From NCBI GenBank assembly GCA_018268055.1, contig JAFDXF010000087.1, positions 62,001-126,000 on the forward strand: a stretch of DNA of 64,000 bases. Reading direction: 5' to 3'. Below, piece after piece: positions 26,998-36,148 of the stretch (positions within the stretch are counted from its first letter, which is position 1; each line of letters begins with the position of its first letter). The stretch comes from Bacteroidota bacterium. GTDB lineage: Bacteria; Bacteroidota; Bacteroidia; Chitinophagales; Chitinophagaceae. The translations under genes and the position numbers were made by a program. The notes under the pieces are model-generated. The model saw nothing but the letters and a program-made list of their open reading frames with translations, made no database searches and was not told where the DNA came from.

Positions 26998-29583
26998 TTA
27001 ATTTACTTCAACAAATGTGAACATCCACTTTACCGGATTTTGCCAATCTTTCCCTTTAAAACTACCAATTGGCGCTTTTATTAAAATATCGTTCCAACCT
27101 TGTTGTAAAAATATTTTTGTCGGTTCACGATATTCATATCCTTCATCAATCAATGGAATTTCTGAATTGCCTTTTTGTCCGGCACGTTTCCAATTTGGAG
27201 GATCAATCAAATTACCATTCACCCAAACTGCATCACCCTTATTATTCCATTCGCTTGCAGGCGGAGAATCTGTAGCCGGCGAACGGGAAATGTTATTAAA
27301 CCCTACCCAAAACAGTTTTTCTCCAGCTTCATCACTCCATATTTTTGTTGCTGCATACCATGTTGTATTTTCTTTGGCACTATCAATTGCTCCTTTAATT
27401 AAAGGCGCCCACCAATGTCTTAAAACGATTGTACCACCAATGACTTGTTTGTATCGTTTTAATAAATTTAATTTTTTTTGTTCAATTTCAGGCTCAAATT
27501 TTTTACTTAAATCGCCATCATTATTAAATGGTCCAAATAAATTCCATACTATATCAGACTGTTTTACATAAGTAAATGGCAAGTCGTTAAAAAATATTTT
27601 CTGTTGATCTAATAATCTTTTTTCAAATTCTTTAAAACCATTTATATCTCCATCACTGATATTTGCGATCCAACCGGATTGCCCTCCTCCGCGCCAACTC
27701 CTTTCACTAAAGGCAAGCATACCTGGATAAACAGGGTTCATTTTTAAAATATCATCACCAGTTGCGGCGGCTCTGTCATTCCACATACAAATTTCGCCAC
27801 CTAACAAACTATTATCTCCTTTGTTTTTATCACCGATTTTTCTATTGAAAATAGTGGTAACTGCTTCTAAAGGATCAATATGATTCAAGTATAAATGTCT
27901 TGAATCAATAAATTTAATATTTGTATTTGCCGAAGTATGCGCATTATCATCCATCCACAATTGACGAAGTGTATTATCAGTAAAATTTCCTCCGGGCTGC
28001 CATCCAATTACCTTTTTTCCAAAACCTTCTATGTAGTTCGTCATTTCTGGAATAAAATTCGAATTGGTTATTTTCACTTCATCTGCGCCAATGTGTAAGT
28101 AATCAATATCATAAGTAGTGCAAATTTCTTTCAAAATATTTTTTAGATAAACAATCCCCGAATCACTTTGCATATCTGTTTTCATTGCTCTTTTGAAAGC
28201 TGCACTATGGCCGGGTATATCTATTTCCGGAACAAAAGTGATGTAGCGATTTTTACAAAATTGTATTAAGTCTTTAATTTCATTTTGAGTATAATAAAGC
28301 CCCTTATTCCGTAACATGGTTTCAGGTGCAGTCAATTGCGGATATTGTTTTATTTCAAAACGCCATGCGATATCTTCAGTCGAGTGAAAATGAAAAACAT
28401 TAAATTTATAGCGACTCAACATTTCAATTTGCTGCTTAAGCAAATCTACCGTCATATAATTTCTGCCTACATCAATCATGTACCCTCGCCAAGAAAATGC
28501 AGGACTGTCTGATATGATGCAATTATCAATCATTACTCCATCACGCATCAATTGTCGCAAGGTCTGAATACCATTAAATATACCATGAGCAGTAACAGCC
28601 GTTAATAAAATTTTGTTGGAAGTAATTTCTAATTGATAGGCTTCTTTATTATCAGATGTTATTTTTTTATTATCAAGCTCAAATTGAATAAACGGTTCAT
28701 CCTTAGCTAATTTTTCAGAAACAATAACAGAATACCCAAATTCCGAAAAGATTGATTGAAGTAGTTCCGCTTCTTTTAAAAGTCCGTCAGATTTTTTTGC
28801 TACAATATTTTTACACTTATAAATTGGGAATAATCCATCTCTCCATTTTAATAGAATAGGCATTGGTATCAATGAAGGCAATTGCTGTAAATCATATACA
28901 TAAGGATAAATGATGTGCTTCCAAAGCATATAGCCATCACCCAATAAATGTAGCCCATCATTAGTAAATTGTTTACTCAATTTCCCATCGGCATCAGAAA
29001 AATATGGAAACAAATCAATAAATGTATAATGATGTAAGGCTGCATTATTAAACAATTCTTTATTAATAGTCAGAATCAAAGCTCCCTTGTTGGTATGCGT
29101 ATTAAATTTTCCAAAGAAATTATTAACCGGCAAAATACTTTGAACAAACAATTTTGTAGCAGGCGATTGCTGCCGTACATACTCTGCAATGAAAAAGATA
29201 TTTTTCAAAGCACTATCTGCTGAAATATTTTTGGACAAATCATTTACACCAATCAATAAAAATATTTTTTTCGGCTTTCTATCTGTCACCTCACTCAATC
29301 TATTGATTACACCAGCAGTAATATCTCCACTAATGCCTCTGTTTTTGACATGAATATCTGCAAACAGTTCACTCCATTCTGCACCATCTGTTATACTATT
29401 ACCTAAGAAAATAATCTCATTTTTCGCTTGAGGAAGTGTTTTGAAGTGAGTAACTCGTTGCCAATAATAAGTAGGGAAAAGCGAATCGGGAAAATTGGGT
29501 ATTTTAAGTTGAGCAATGCTATGGGATGTTGAAATCAACACCACAGTTAATGAATATACTATATTTCTTAAGTAATATTTCAT
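26998..29583 (-). CDS. SGNH esterase - GH20 beta-N-acetylhexosaminidase fusion
   Basis: 861 residues, longer than a usual GH20 because of an extra N-terminal domain. After a signal peptide, residues about 25-225 form an SGNH/GDSL hydrolase: FLGNSITDGAEW (block I Ser), RGISGDITAGV, LLIGVNDLS (block III) and NDGLHLLGDGY (block V Asp/His). The GH20b domain follows (IPMPILLKWRDGLFPI), then the GH20 barrel with FHFHSTEDIAWRFEI, VPEIDIPGHSAAFKRAM and the catalytic Asp-Glu in YLHIGADEV. The usual GGDE is GADE here. A beta-sandwich closes the C-terminus (VWVNGNLIDPPNW). It would release terminal GlcNAc or GalNAc and remove an acyl group, probably acetyl. The gene starts 2 bases after the upstream GH27 stop. 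Confidence 0.87.
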   Translation of the reverse strand: MKYYLRNIVYSLTVVLISTSHSIAQLKIPNFPDSLFPTYYWQRVTHFKTLPQAKNEIIFLGNSITDGAEWSELFADIHVKNRGISGDITAGVINRLSEVTDRKPKKIFLLIGVNDLSKNISADSALKNIFFIAEYVRQQSPATKLFVQSILPVNNFFGKFNTHTNKGALILTINKELFNNAALHHYTFIDLFPYFSDADGKLSKQFTNDGLHLLGDGYMLWKHIIYPYVYDLQQLPSLIPMPILLKWRDGLFPIYKCKNIVAKKSDGLLKEAELLQSIFSEFGYSVIVSEKLAKDEPFIQFELDNKKITSDNKEAYQLEITSNKILLTAVTAHGIFNGIQTLRQLMRDGVMIDNCIISDSPAFSWRGYMIDVGRNYMTVDLLKQQIEMLSRYKFNVFHFHSTEDIAWRFEIKQYPQLTAPETMLRNKGLYYTQNEIKDLIQFCKNRYITFVPEIDIPGHSAAFKRAMKTDMQSDSGIVYLKNILKEICTTYDIDYLHIGADEVKITNSNFIPEMTNYIEGFGKKVIGWQPGGNFTDNTLRQLWMDDNAHTSANTNIKFIDSRHLYLNHIDPLEAVTTIFNRKIGDKNKGDNSLLGGEICMWNDRAAATGDDILKMNPVYPGMLAFSERSWRGGGQSGWIANISDGDINGFKEFEKRLLDQQKIFFNDLPFTYVKQSDIVWNLFGPFNNDGDLSKKFEPEIEQKKLNLLKRYKQVIGGTIVLRHWWAPLIKGAIDSAKENTTWYAATKIWSDEAGEKLFWVGFNNISRSPATDSPPASEWNNKGDAVWVNGNLIDPPNWKRAGQKGNSEIPLIDEGYEYREPTKIFLQQGWNDILIKAPIGSFKGKDWQNPVKWMFTFVEVN

Positions 29584-29585
29584 GC

Positions 29586-30770
29586 TTATTTTTTATTATT
29601 TGGCTTCAAGCGAAATACTTTTGTTTCATGATTTTGGATCTCTCCTTTCCACTTATCCGATATTCCTGCTAAATTATGCTGTATCACATCTCTCAAAATA
29701 TACTTCCTTTGTAAGCCTATTTGAGAAAATTTAATCTCAACGGTTTGTTTAGTTTCATTTCTATTCAAAATAGCAATGGCCGTATCATTATTCATCAATG
29801 GTTTAATAAATATTTCAATGCCGTTTTCCAATTTTATTCTTTTTGCATGAACGCCTGCAATGTCTTGGTTGATAGCGATAAGTTCTTTATTCAAAAGAAT
29901 CTCTTTTGTTGCAGATGACATAGTACGTACATCATTTGTAGCGATAAGTGGAGCTGCCATCATACACCAAAGACTCATATTGGATTTATATTCGACATCG
30001 GTACAACCTATTCCTCCCAAATCACCGGAAGGGCCTTTGTTACCATTTAACCCCACAATAAGCATATCCGGATCATTCCAGCGTCCGGGGGCTGCATAAT
30101 TATTTAATTCCGCATTTATATCTAATATACTCATCATGCTTTTCCATGAATCTCGAATATCATACGTTGTACGCCATAATTGTCCGCCAACATTTGCAGC
30201 CCAAAGCCAAGGTTTTCTTACACCCCATTCACATATACTAAAAACAATATCTCTTCCCGATTTCTTTAGGGCATCAGCCATTTTCTTGTAACGAATTTTT
30301 GCTGTAACAGAATCTTCCGGTGCGTGACAATAATCGTATTTCAAATAATCAATTCCCCATGAAGCAAATGTTTTTGCATCTTGTTCTTCAAAACCAAGGC
30401 TTGCAGTATATCCTGCACAAGTAAGTTGAGCTGCATCCGAATAAATGCCCAGTTTCATTCCTTTGCTGTGTATATAATCAGCAAGATTTTTTATTCCTGA
30501 AGGAAATTTTTTCACATCAGGAATCATATTATTCTTATTGTCTCTTCCACCTTGCCATCCGTCATCAATCATAATGTATTTATAACCTGCATTACTCATA
30601 CCGGATATCACCATTGCATCTGCCATTTCTTTGATTATTTGCTCATTGATGTTTTCGCCAAAATAATTCCAAGTCATCCAACCCATAGGTGGAGTAGGCA
30701 CTAATGGTTGTGCTTTTGCAGCATCCAGAAAAAAGAGCATTGCTATAAAAACTATTTTATTGATTTTCAT
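29586..30770 (-). CDS. Alpha-galactosidase (GH27)
   Basis: 394 residues with signal peptide (MKINKIVFIAMLFFLDAAKAQ). GH27 signatures: TPPMGWMTWNYFGENI, YKYIMIDDGWQGGRD, KGMKLGIYSDAAQLTCAGY, the nucleophile Asp in YLKYDYC and the acid/base Asp in GRWNDPDMLIVG. A C-terminal antiparallel beta domain is present (about 310-394). The family cleaves terminal alpha-galactose, or alpha-N-acetylgalactosamine in some members, with retention. Which of the two applies is not decided by the visible residues. It is part of the sialoglycan operon, between the EamA permease and the SGNH-GH20 gene. Confidence 0.9.
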   Translation of the reverse strand: MKINKIVFIAMLFFLDAAKAQPLVPTPPMGWMTWNYFGENINEQIIKEMADAMVISGMSNAGYKYIMIDDGWQGGRDNKNNMIPDVKKFPSGIKNLADYIHSKGMKLGIYSDAAQLTCAGYTASLGFEEQDAKTFASWGIDYLKYDYCHAPEDSVTAKIRYKKMADALKKSGRDIVFSICEWGVRKPWLWAANVGGQLWRTTYDIRDSWKSMMSILDINAELNNYAAPGRWNDPDMLIVGLNGNKGPSGDLGGIGCTDVEYKSNMSLWCMMAAPLIATNDVRTMSSATKEILLNKELIAINQDIAGVHAKRIKLENGIEIFIKPLMNNDTAIAILNRNETKQTVEIKFSQIGLQRKYILRDVIQHNLAGISDKWKGEIQNHETKVFRLKPNNKK

Positions 30771-30790
30771 TTCAATATTATTAAAATATA

Positions 30791-31693
30791 TTAATCCAAT
30801 ATAATCACTTCTTTTCTTTTGAAACTATGAGATATTAAAAGTCCTGCTAAAACCATCATTACTCCTACAACAGTATAAAAACTGATTTTATCATGTAGCA
30901 TTATTGCAGCAAAGAGAAATCCGAAAATCGGGCAGAGAAATAACCAAAGTCCGGCTTTAATAGAATCAATTTTTAAAAGCCACAACCAAATTAAAACCGC
31001 AATAATGGAAACAGGAATGGCTAACCAACTTACTGAAGCCCAAAAAGTAAAATTAAAAGCATTCTTATTGGAATGATAAAAAAACAAAGTAAATGGCAAA
31101 AGGAATAAGCCACCCAGCAATGTTTGCCATCCGTTTATAACAACTAAAGATAAATTTCCCCAATTCTTCTCAGCAAAATAAACTGCACCTACCGAATAGG
31201 ACAACATACTAAATAATAAAATTAATAAACCCCTCAAATCAACAACAGCTTCGCTAAACAAAGGCCATGCAGCTACTATAACGCCTGCTGTACAAACAAA
31301 AATGGCAACAGCAACATTCCAAGTCAATTTTTTATTAAAAAAGAAAACAGAAATAAAACTAATAAATACAGGGTTGGTTGCAATTGCTAAAGCACCAATA
31401 CCTGCAGTAACCGTTTGCATGGCTACGACATAACAGCCTAAATAGATAGTGATATTTAGTAACGCATAAACAGCTAATTGTTTCCATTCTTTCCCTTGTG
31501 GTAAGCGCTGTCCTTTAATTAAATGCGCAATAAGCAACATAATTACTGATGCCAATGCAAAACGAACAACTGCAATCACTAAAGGCTGTGCTACGGTCAA
31601 CCCTATCTTAGTCGCAGTAGAAGCAGATGGCCATAACGCAGCAAAAAGTATCCCTGCAAATATCCATTTAACGAATTCAGGTTTTTTCTTCAT
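30791..31693 (-). CDS. DMT-superfamily EamA permease
   Basis: 300 residues with ten hydrophobic segments in two EamA repeats. Each repeat has the typical start (ILFAALWPSASTATKIGLTVAQPLVIAVVR is the first helix pair) and the second repeat begins around residue 150 with LLILLFSMLSYSVGAVYFAEK. EamA proteins move metabolites across the inner membrane, often outward. The substrate is not predictable. Its place inside the operon, between NagA and GH27, hints at a role with an amino sugar or breakdown product, but this is inference only. The spacing to both neighbours is about 20 bases, so it is probably co-transcribed. Confidence 0.82.
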   Translation of the reverse strand: MKKKPEFVKWIFAGILFAALWPSASTATKIGLTVAQPLVIAVVRFALASVIMLLIAHLIKGQRLPQGKEWKQLAVYALLNITIYLGCYVVAMQTVTAGIGALAIATNPVFISFISVFFFNKKLTWNVAVAIFVCTAGVIVAAWPLFSEAVVDLRGLLILLFSMLSYSVGAVYFAEKNWGNLSLVVINGWQTLLGGLFLLPFTLFFYHSNKNAFNFTFWASVSWLAIPVSIIAVLIWLWLLKIDSIKAGLWLFLCPIFGFLFAAIMLHDKISFYTVVGVMMVLAGLLISHSFKRKEVIILD

Positions 31694-31716
31694 TTGAGTT
31701 GCAGCAATTTAATTTT

Positions 31717-32820
31717 TTATTTCAACAAGCTTACTGCTTTTTGATTGATGTCTATAGAAATAATGTTTGCATCAAAGCCTTTTTCTATTTTTCCCATTTT
31801 ATGTTGTATTCCTAAAACTTGCGCCGGATAAAGGCTACACATGCGTAATGCCTCATCTATTTCAATAGAACAATGGTTAATCAAATTTAAAAATGCTTGA
31901 AACATAGATAAAGCAGAGCCACTCAACACACCTGCTGCTTCATATTTATCGCCAACCAAAGTATGTTGATAAGGCCCTTGATTGGTTTCTGTCACAGCAT
32001 CTGTAATGACAAACAATCTTTCATTCATTACTTTTTTTGCAATACGAACAGCAGCATAATCACAATGATGTCCATCAGGAATAATGCTTGCCATTGCTTG
32101 TTCATCATCCATCACCGCACCTACCAATCCCGGCGCTCTGTGTTGTAGGGGACTCATTGCATTGTATAAATGTGTAACAGCCGTTACTCCTTGTTTAAAA
32201 CCGTTTTTTGCTTGTGCATCGGTTGCATTACTATGTCCTGCAGAAATAACAATACCATAAGTACAAATCAAATCAATGATTGAATCATCGCACATCTCAG
32301 GCGCCAATGTTATCATTTTAATTACACCTTTTCCATATTCCAATAATTCCTTTACCTGATTTAAAATTGGTTTTTGAATATATTTTTCTAAATGCGCTCC
32401 CCTCTTGACCGGATTTATCCAAGGCCCTTCAATATGCAATCCGTAAATTCCTTTGCCATTACTTTTCCAATATTCTTTTATGGCATCAATACATTTATAA
32501 AATACTTCATCACTGTTAGTTGCAGCAGTAGCCAAACATAAAGATGCGCCACCTGCATTGCAATAGTCATTTAATTTATATAAGCTTTCCTGATCGGGGT
32601 AAACAGAAAACAGCCTTCCTCCTGCTCCATAAATTTGGATATCTATAAATGCAGGTGCTAATATTGTATTACCGCAATCTTGTATTCTTATGTCAGATGA
32701 AATGTCTTTAATGGGTATGACAGCTTCAATAGTATCATCACTGCAAAGAATCGCATGCTCATTCAACCATTCTATACCTGTAAATATTTTGGAAGCTGTA
32801 TAAACCTGAACTGTTGCCAT
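31717..32820 (-). CDS. nagA: N-acetylglucosamine-6-phosphate deacetylase (NagA)
   Basis: 367 residues, slightly shorter than the usual 380. Amidohydrolase-fold motifs are LAPAFIDIQIYGAGG, GLHIEGPWINPVKRGAH with the metal-binding Glu, VISAGHSNAT and VTHLYNAMSPLQHRAPG with metal His residues, IIPDGHHCD, and FVITDAV with the catalytic Asp. The enzyme removes acetate from GlcNAc-6-phosphate in the cytoplasm, giving glucosamine-6-phosphate. There is no signal peptide. In this operon it follows the AGE-type epimerase, so the product of that enzyme (GlcNAc) must first be phosphorylated by a kinase not encoded here. Confidence 0.92.
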   Translation of the reverse strand: MATVQVYTASKIFTGIEWLNEHAILCSDDTIEAVIPIKDISSDIRIQDCGNTILAPAFIDIQIYGAGGRLFSVYPDQESLYKLNDYCNAGGASLCLATAATNSDEVFYKCIDAIKEYWKSNGKGIYGLHIEGPWINPVKRGAHLEKYIQKPILNQVKELLEYGKGVIKMITLAPEMCDDSIIDLICTYGIVISAGHSNATDAQAKNGFKQGVTAVTHLYNAMSPLQHRAPGLVGAVMDDEQAMASIIPDGHHCDYAAVRIAKKVMNERLFVITDAVTETNQGPYQHTLVGDKYEAAGVLSGSALSMFQAFLNLINHCSIEIDEALRMCSLYPAQVLGIQHKMGKIEKGFDANIISIDINQKAVSLLK

Positions 32821-32833
32821 GTAAATAATAATT

Positions 32834-34033
32834 TTATTGAAGATATTGATTTAGTAATTGTAAACAATACCATTCTTGGCGAGGCAAATGAAAAGGGCCT
32901 TTATATAAATTACCCTTAGCAGTTTGAGCTATTGTTCCGTCTCTGTGCAAATAACCAAACCATTCACCTTGTTCTTTATCATGAAATTTTTGATAAGAAT
33001 AATCGTGTACCATTTGATGCCATTGCGCATATTTTTCATTACCTGTCATTAGATAAGCAAGCAGTGTAGCGATGATAGTTTCATTATGCGGCCACCAGAA
33101 TTTCATATCCTGCCAATATTCCTGCACCGGCTTATTATACACATCTCTAAAATAAAGAATACCGCCGTGTTCCTTATCCCATCCACGTTCCCACATATAG
33201 TCCAGCATTTTACAGCCTAATTCAATCAAATGCGGATCGTTATTTCTATGTTTCGCTTCGTGCAATATAAACCAGGCACCTTCAATAGCATGACCAGGAT
33301 TTAACGTTCTGCCATCTATGTGATCTATGATGCTACCATCCGGCGCTACTTGTTCCATCACACATTGAATATCGTCTTTTATAAAAAAAGTTTCAATTTC
33401 TTGAATCCATTTAGAAATATATTCATCACACCGAGGATCGCCAATGGTTTCACGCAATTGCTGAGCCGTATTCATCATAATCATAGGCACACCAATTCCT
33501 TTAGCAGGGCGAGTTCCAGCAAATTTTGCAGGCAACTTTTTTTCACCCGTGGAGTATGCTATACATTCGCCAAAAACTCTTCGGGCATTTTCAGCAGCCT
33601 GCTCATCGCCACTGGCTTTGGCGTAAGCCGCAGCAGCGATTACGTAAAAAGTTTCGGAAAAATAATACCTGCGTTTGCGTATAGGTTGACCATCACGGGT
33701 AACATGAAAAAACATTTGCCCCCGCCCCTGTCGGTTCGGGCTGGCATCTTCATCAAAACAATGCTTATTCAAAAAGTCGTAACCCAATTTAGCACCATCC
33801 AACCACTCCTGTTTTTTTTCTACTGAATTATACAAAGTAGATAATAACCAAGTAGCCCTGCCTTGTATCCACACAGCTTTATCGTCATCAATTAAAGATC
33901 CATCTGCATCACGCATTAATAAATAGCCTCCATGTTCTGTATCATAAGAACGAGGAAACCAAAAAGGTACTGTATCATTTAATAATTGATTTTGATAAAA
34001 ATCTCGTAACTGTATTAAATTTTCTTTATTCAC
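32834..34033 (-). CDS. N-acylglucosamine 2-epimerase (AGE family)
   Basis: 399 residues, the normal length of the AGE/renin-binding protein family, an (alpha/alpha)6 barrel. Visible motifs include DTEHGGYLLMRDADGSLID, AVWIQGRATWLLSTLYN, RYYFSETFYVIAAAAYAKA, LNPGHAIEGAWFILHEA and KFWWPHNETIIATLLAY, with the His residues in the PGHAIE and WWPHNE segments that act in catalysis. The enzyme interconverts ManNAc and GlcNAc. In Bacteroides-type sialic acid pathways this step replaces the ManNAc kinase/NanE route. No signal peptide, so cytoplasmic. Between nagA and the sialate esterase gene, in one operon. Confidence 0.88.
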   Translation of the reverse strand: MNKENLIQLRDFYQNQLLNDTVPFWFPRSYDTEHGGYLLMRDADGSLIDDDKAVWIQGRATWLLSTLYNSVEKKQEWLDGAKLGYDFLNKHCFDEDASPNRQGRGQMFFHVTRDGQPIRKRRYYFSETFYVIAAAAYAKASGDEQAAENARRVFGECIAYSTGEKKLPAKFAGTRPAKGIGVPMIMMNTAQQLRETIGDPRCDEYISKWIQEIETFFIKDDIQCVMEQVAPDGSIIDHIDGRTLNPGHAIEGAWFILHEAKHRNNDPHLIELGCKMLDYMWERGWDKEHGGILYFRDVYNKPVQEYWQDMKFWWPHNETIIATLLAYLMTGNEKYAQWHQMVHDYSYQKFHDKEQGEWFGYLHRDGTIAQTAKGNLYKGPFHLPRQEWYCLQLLNQYLQ

Positions 34034-34039
34034 TTTAAA

Positions 34040-36148
34040 CTATTTAATATTTTCAATAAATGTACTTGCCGGTAAGTTTTCTTTATTCACTAGATTAGCC
34101 GTAGTAAAAGGTTGCCATGCATAAGCAACTTTTTGCACTTGTATGTTTTTAGGAATATCAATATATACTTTGTCGTTTTTAATAATGGCTGAAACCGGTA
34201 CAAAAACTCCTTGGTTTGTCAATAATTCAAACCCTCTCAAACTCATATTATCAGTTGTTTTCAATCCAAATGAATTTGAAAAAATAAGTTCAATTTGATT
34301 GCCTATTTTTTTTGCAGATAAAAACATTGGACCCGATGCCGTGATATTTTTATGATATGTATTCTTTAAAGCCAATCTTGCTAAACGCTCACCCACCGGT
34401 GCTTTCCGTTTGGGATGCACATCTGTTTTGTTACCCAAATCACTGGAAACCGCCATGCCTGAATTAGGAACAATGCTTAACATTCTTCTTTGCGCATTTC
34501 TAAAATAATTCCAAGAAGGTCGTTCAATACTAGAAAGTTGTACATAGTAAAATGGTAGATTTTTATTCCATTGTTTTCGCCAATCCTGAACAAATTGAGG
34601 AAATAATTTTTCAAATAATTCAGCATTCTCGGCATCACTTTCTCCCTGATACCAAATAATTCCCTTTATTGGGAAAGGAGCAATTTTTGCAATGCCGGCT
34701 TCAAAATTAAATGAAGGTTCATAACTATGTCGTTGTAGTGGATTTGTAGCTTCTTTCATATTTAACGCAGCTCTTTCTCTGCACCATTGCATGATAAAAT
34801 CTGACTTTGTCCAATTTTTAAAAGCCTGTACAAATAATGGTGATGACTCCAATGATAAACGACTCACCCAGGAAATCAGTGGAGACCCACCTACTGCCAC
34901 TTCAATTAGTCCAATAGGCACTTTTTCTTCTTTAACAATTTTAGAACCAAAAGCAAGAGCCACTGCAGAAAATGGGGCTACATTTTGTTTGTCATTCAAC
35001 TGCCAGGATCCTGAAAAGAAATTCAAGTTATTAGCACGTTGTAATTCTTCAGCTGTCCATACATGTCCGTCAGTTTCGGCAAAAGGCTTGTATTTAAACA
35101 ATCGTAAAGGAATAGCCTCATCTGCTTTTTGTAAAACACTATCTGCTTCTGCACTTTCTTTTACAGAAAAATACATATTAGATTGCCCAGAACATAGCCA
35201 TACATCACCTATTAAAATATTGTTGAATTGGATCAATTTTTCTTCGTTTGAAATTTCCAAAATCTGTGGCTGACTATTCGCTGGTGAGGCTGGTAAAACT
35301 ATCTCCCAAGTACCGTCATTAGTAGCTTTCACTGATTTTTTAAGTTGTGAAAATTTTGCTTGCACTACAGTTCCGGCATTGGCTTTACCCCAAATTTTAA
35401 TAGGTTCATTTCTTTGCAAAACCATATTATTGGTAAAAATATCAGGCAATTGTAAACCCCCAAAATTTCCACTCAAATTTTGATAAACGGTATTGGCTAA
35501 AATAGCAGCCCCTTCTTCAGTGGGGTGAATCTGATCTGGAAATAAATCAGGACGATTAAATAATGCAGCATTCAAATCAATCATCTGTACATGATGAATA
35601 GCAGCTACCTCTTTTATTCTTTTTTGCAAATCCCAATACCAATCAAAAGTGCTAGACACAAATCGTGGATGTCCGCTAAATATGGGCGTTAAGCTACAGA
35701 TATAAACTTTTACTTTCGGATTTACTTTTTGAATCGTATCAATCAACCAACTGTAATCAGGAATAAATTCATCTCGGTAATTTGGATAATTTCTAGGATC
35801 GGTATCGTTTAAACCCAAATGAATAACGGCAATATCGGGTTTGAACAAAAGCATATCTGTAAATGCTTTTGTTTTGTAATAAGGGTTATGGCCTTTGCGT
35901 AACAAGGTAACACCACTATGACCAAAGTTTTCTACTTCGTAATTTGCTCCTAATTGCTGTTGTAATAAAGATGGATAAGAGCTGATAGTAGGATCTTTTA
36001 ACCCATAACCATAAGTTACGGAATTACCTACACAAGCTATTTTTATTTTAGATAGCTGTGCCTGTGCAGATAATATATAAACTAAAAACAAGAAGGCGAA
36101 TAAACACCTTCTTGCAATTATTTGGAATATATTTTTTTTTATTACCAT
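34040..36148 (-). CDS. SGNH hydrolase - sialate O-acetylesterase fusion
   Basis: 702 residues. After a signal peptide (LFAFLFLVYILSAQA), an SGNH/GDSL domain covers about residues 30-235: IACVGNSVTYGYGL (Ser), NFGHSGVT, VIHLGLNDTDPRN and FPDQIHPTEEGA (Asp/His). The second part, about 240-640, is a sialate O-acetylesterase (SASA/DUF303) with WLCSGQSNMYF (Ser), IGLIEVAVGGSPLISWVS and GIIWYQGESDAENAE. The C-terminal end is a beta domain. Two esterase domains in one chain could remove O-acetyl groups at different positions of sialic acid, allowing sialidase and lyase to act (inference). The start overlaps the end of the sialidase gene by 7 bases. Confidence 0.87.
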   Translation of the reverse strand: MVIKKNIFQIIARRCLFAFLFLVYILSAQAQLSKIKIACVGNSVTYGYGLKDPTISSYPSLLQQQLGANYEVENFGHSGVTLLRKGHNPYYKTKAFTDMLLFKPDIAVIHLGLNDTDPRNYPNYRDEFIPDYSWLIDTIQKVNPKVKVYICSLTPIFSGHPRFVSSTFDWYWDLQKRIKEVAAIHHVQMIDLNAALFNRPDLFPDQIHPTEEGAAILANTVYQNLSGNFGGLQLPDIFTNNMVLQRNEPIKIWGKANAGTVVQAKFSQLKKSVKATNDGTWEIVLPASPANSQPQILEISNEEKLIQFNNILIGDVWLCSGQSNMYFSVKESAEADSVLQKADEAIPLRLFKYKPFAETDGHVWTAEELQRANNLNFFSGSWQLNDKQNVAPFSAVALAFGSKIVKEEKVPIGLIEVAVGGSPLISWVSRLSLESSPLFVQAFKNWTKSDFIMQWCRERAALNMKEATNPLQRHSYEPSFNFEAGIAKIAPFPIKGIIWYQGESDAENAELFEKLFPQFVQDWRKQWNKNLPFYYVQLSSIERPSWNYFRNAQRRMLSIVPNSGMAVSSDLGNKTDVHPKRKAPVGERLARLALKNTYHKNITASGPMFLSAKKIGNQIELIFSNSFGLKTTDNMSLRGFELLTNQGVFVPVSAIIKNDKVYIDIPKNIQVQKVAYAWQPFTTANLVNKENLPASTFIENIK

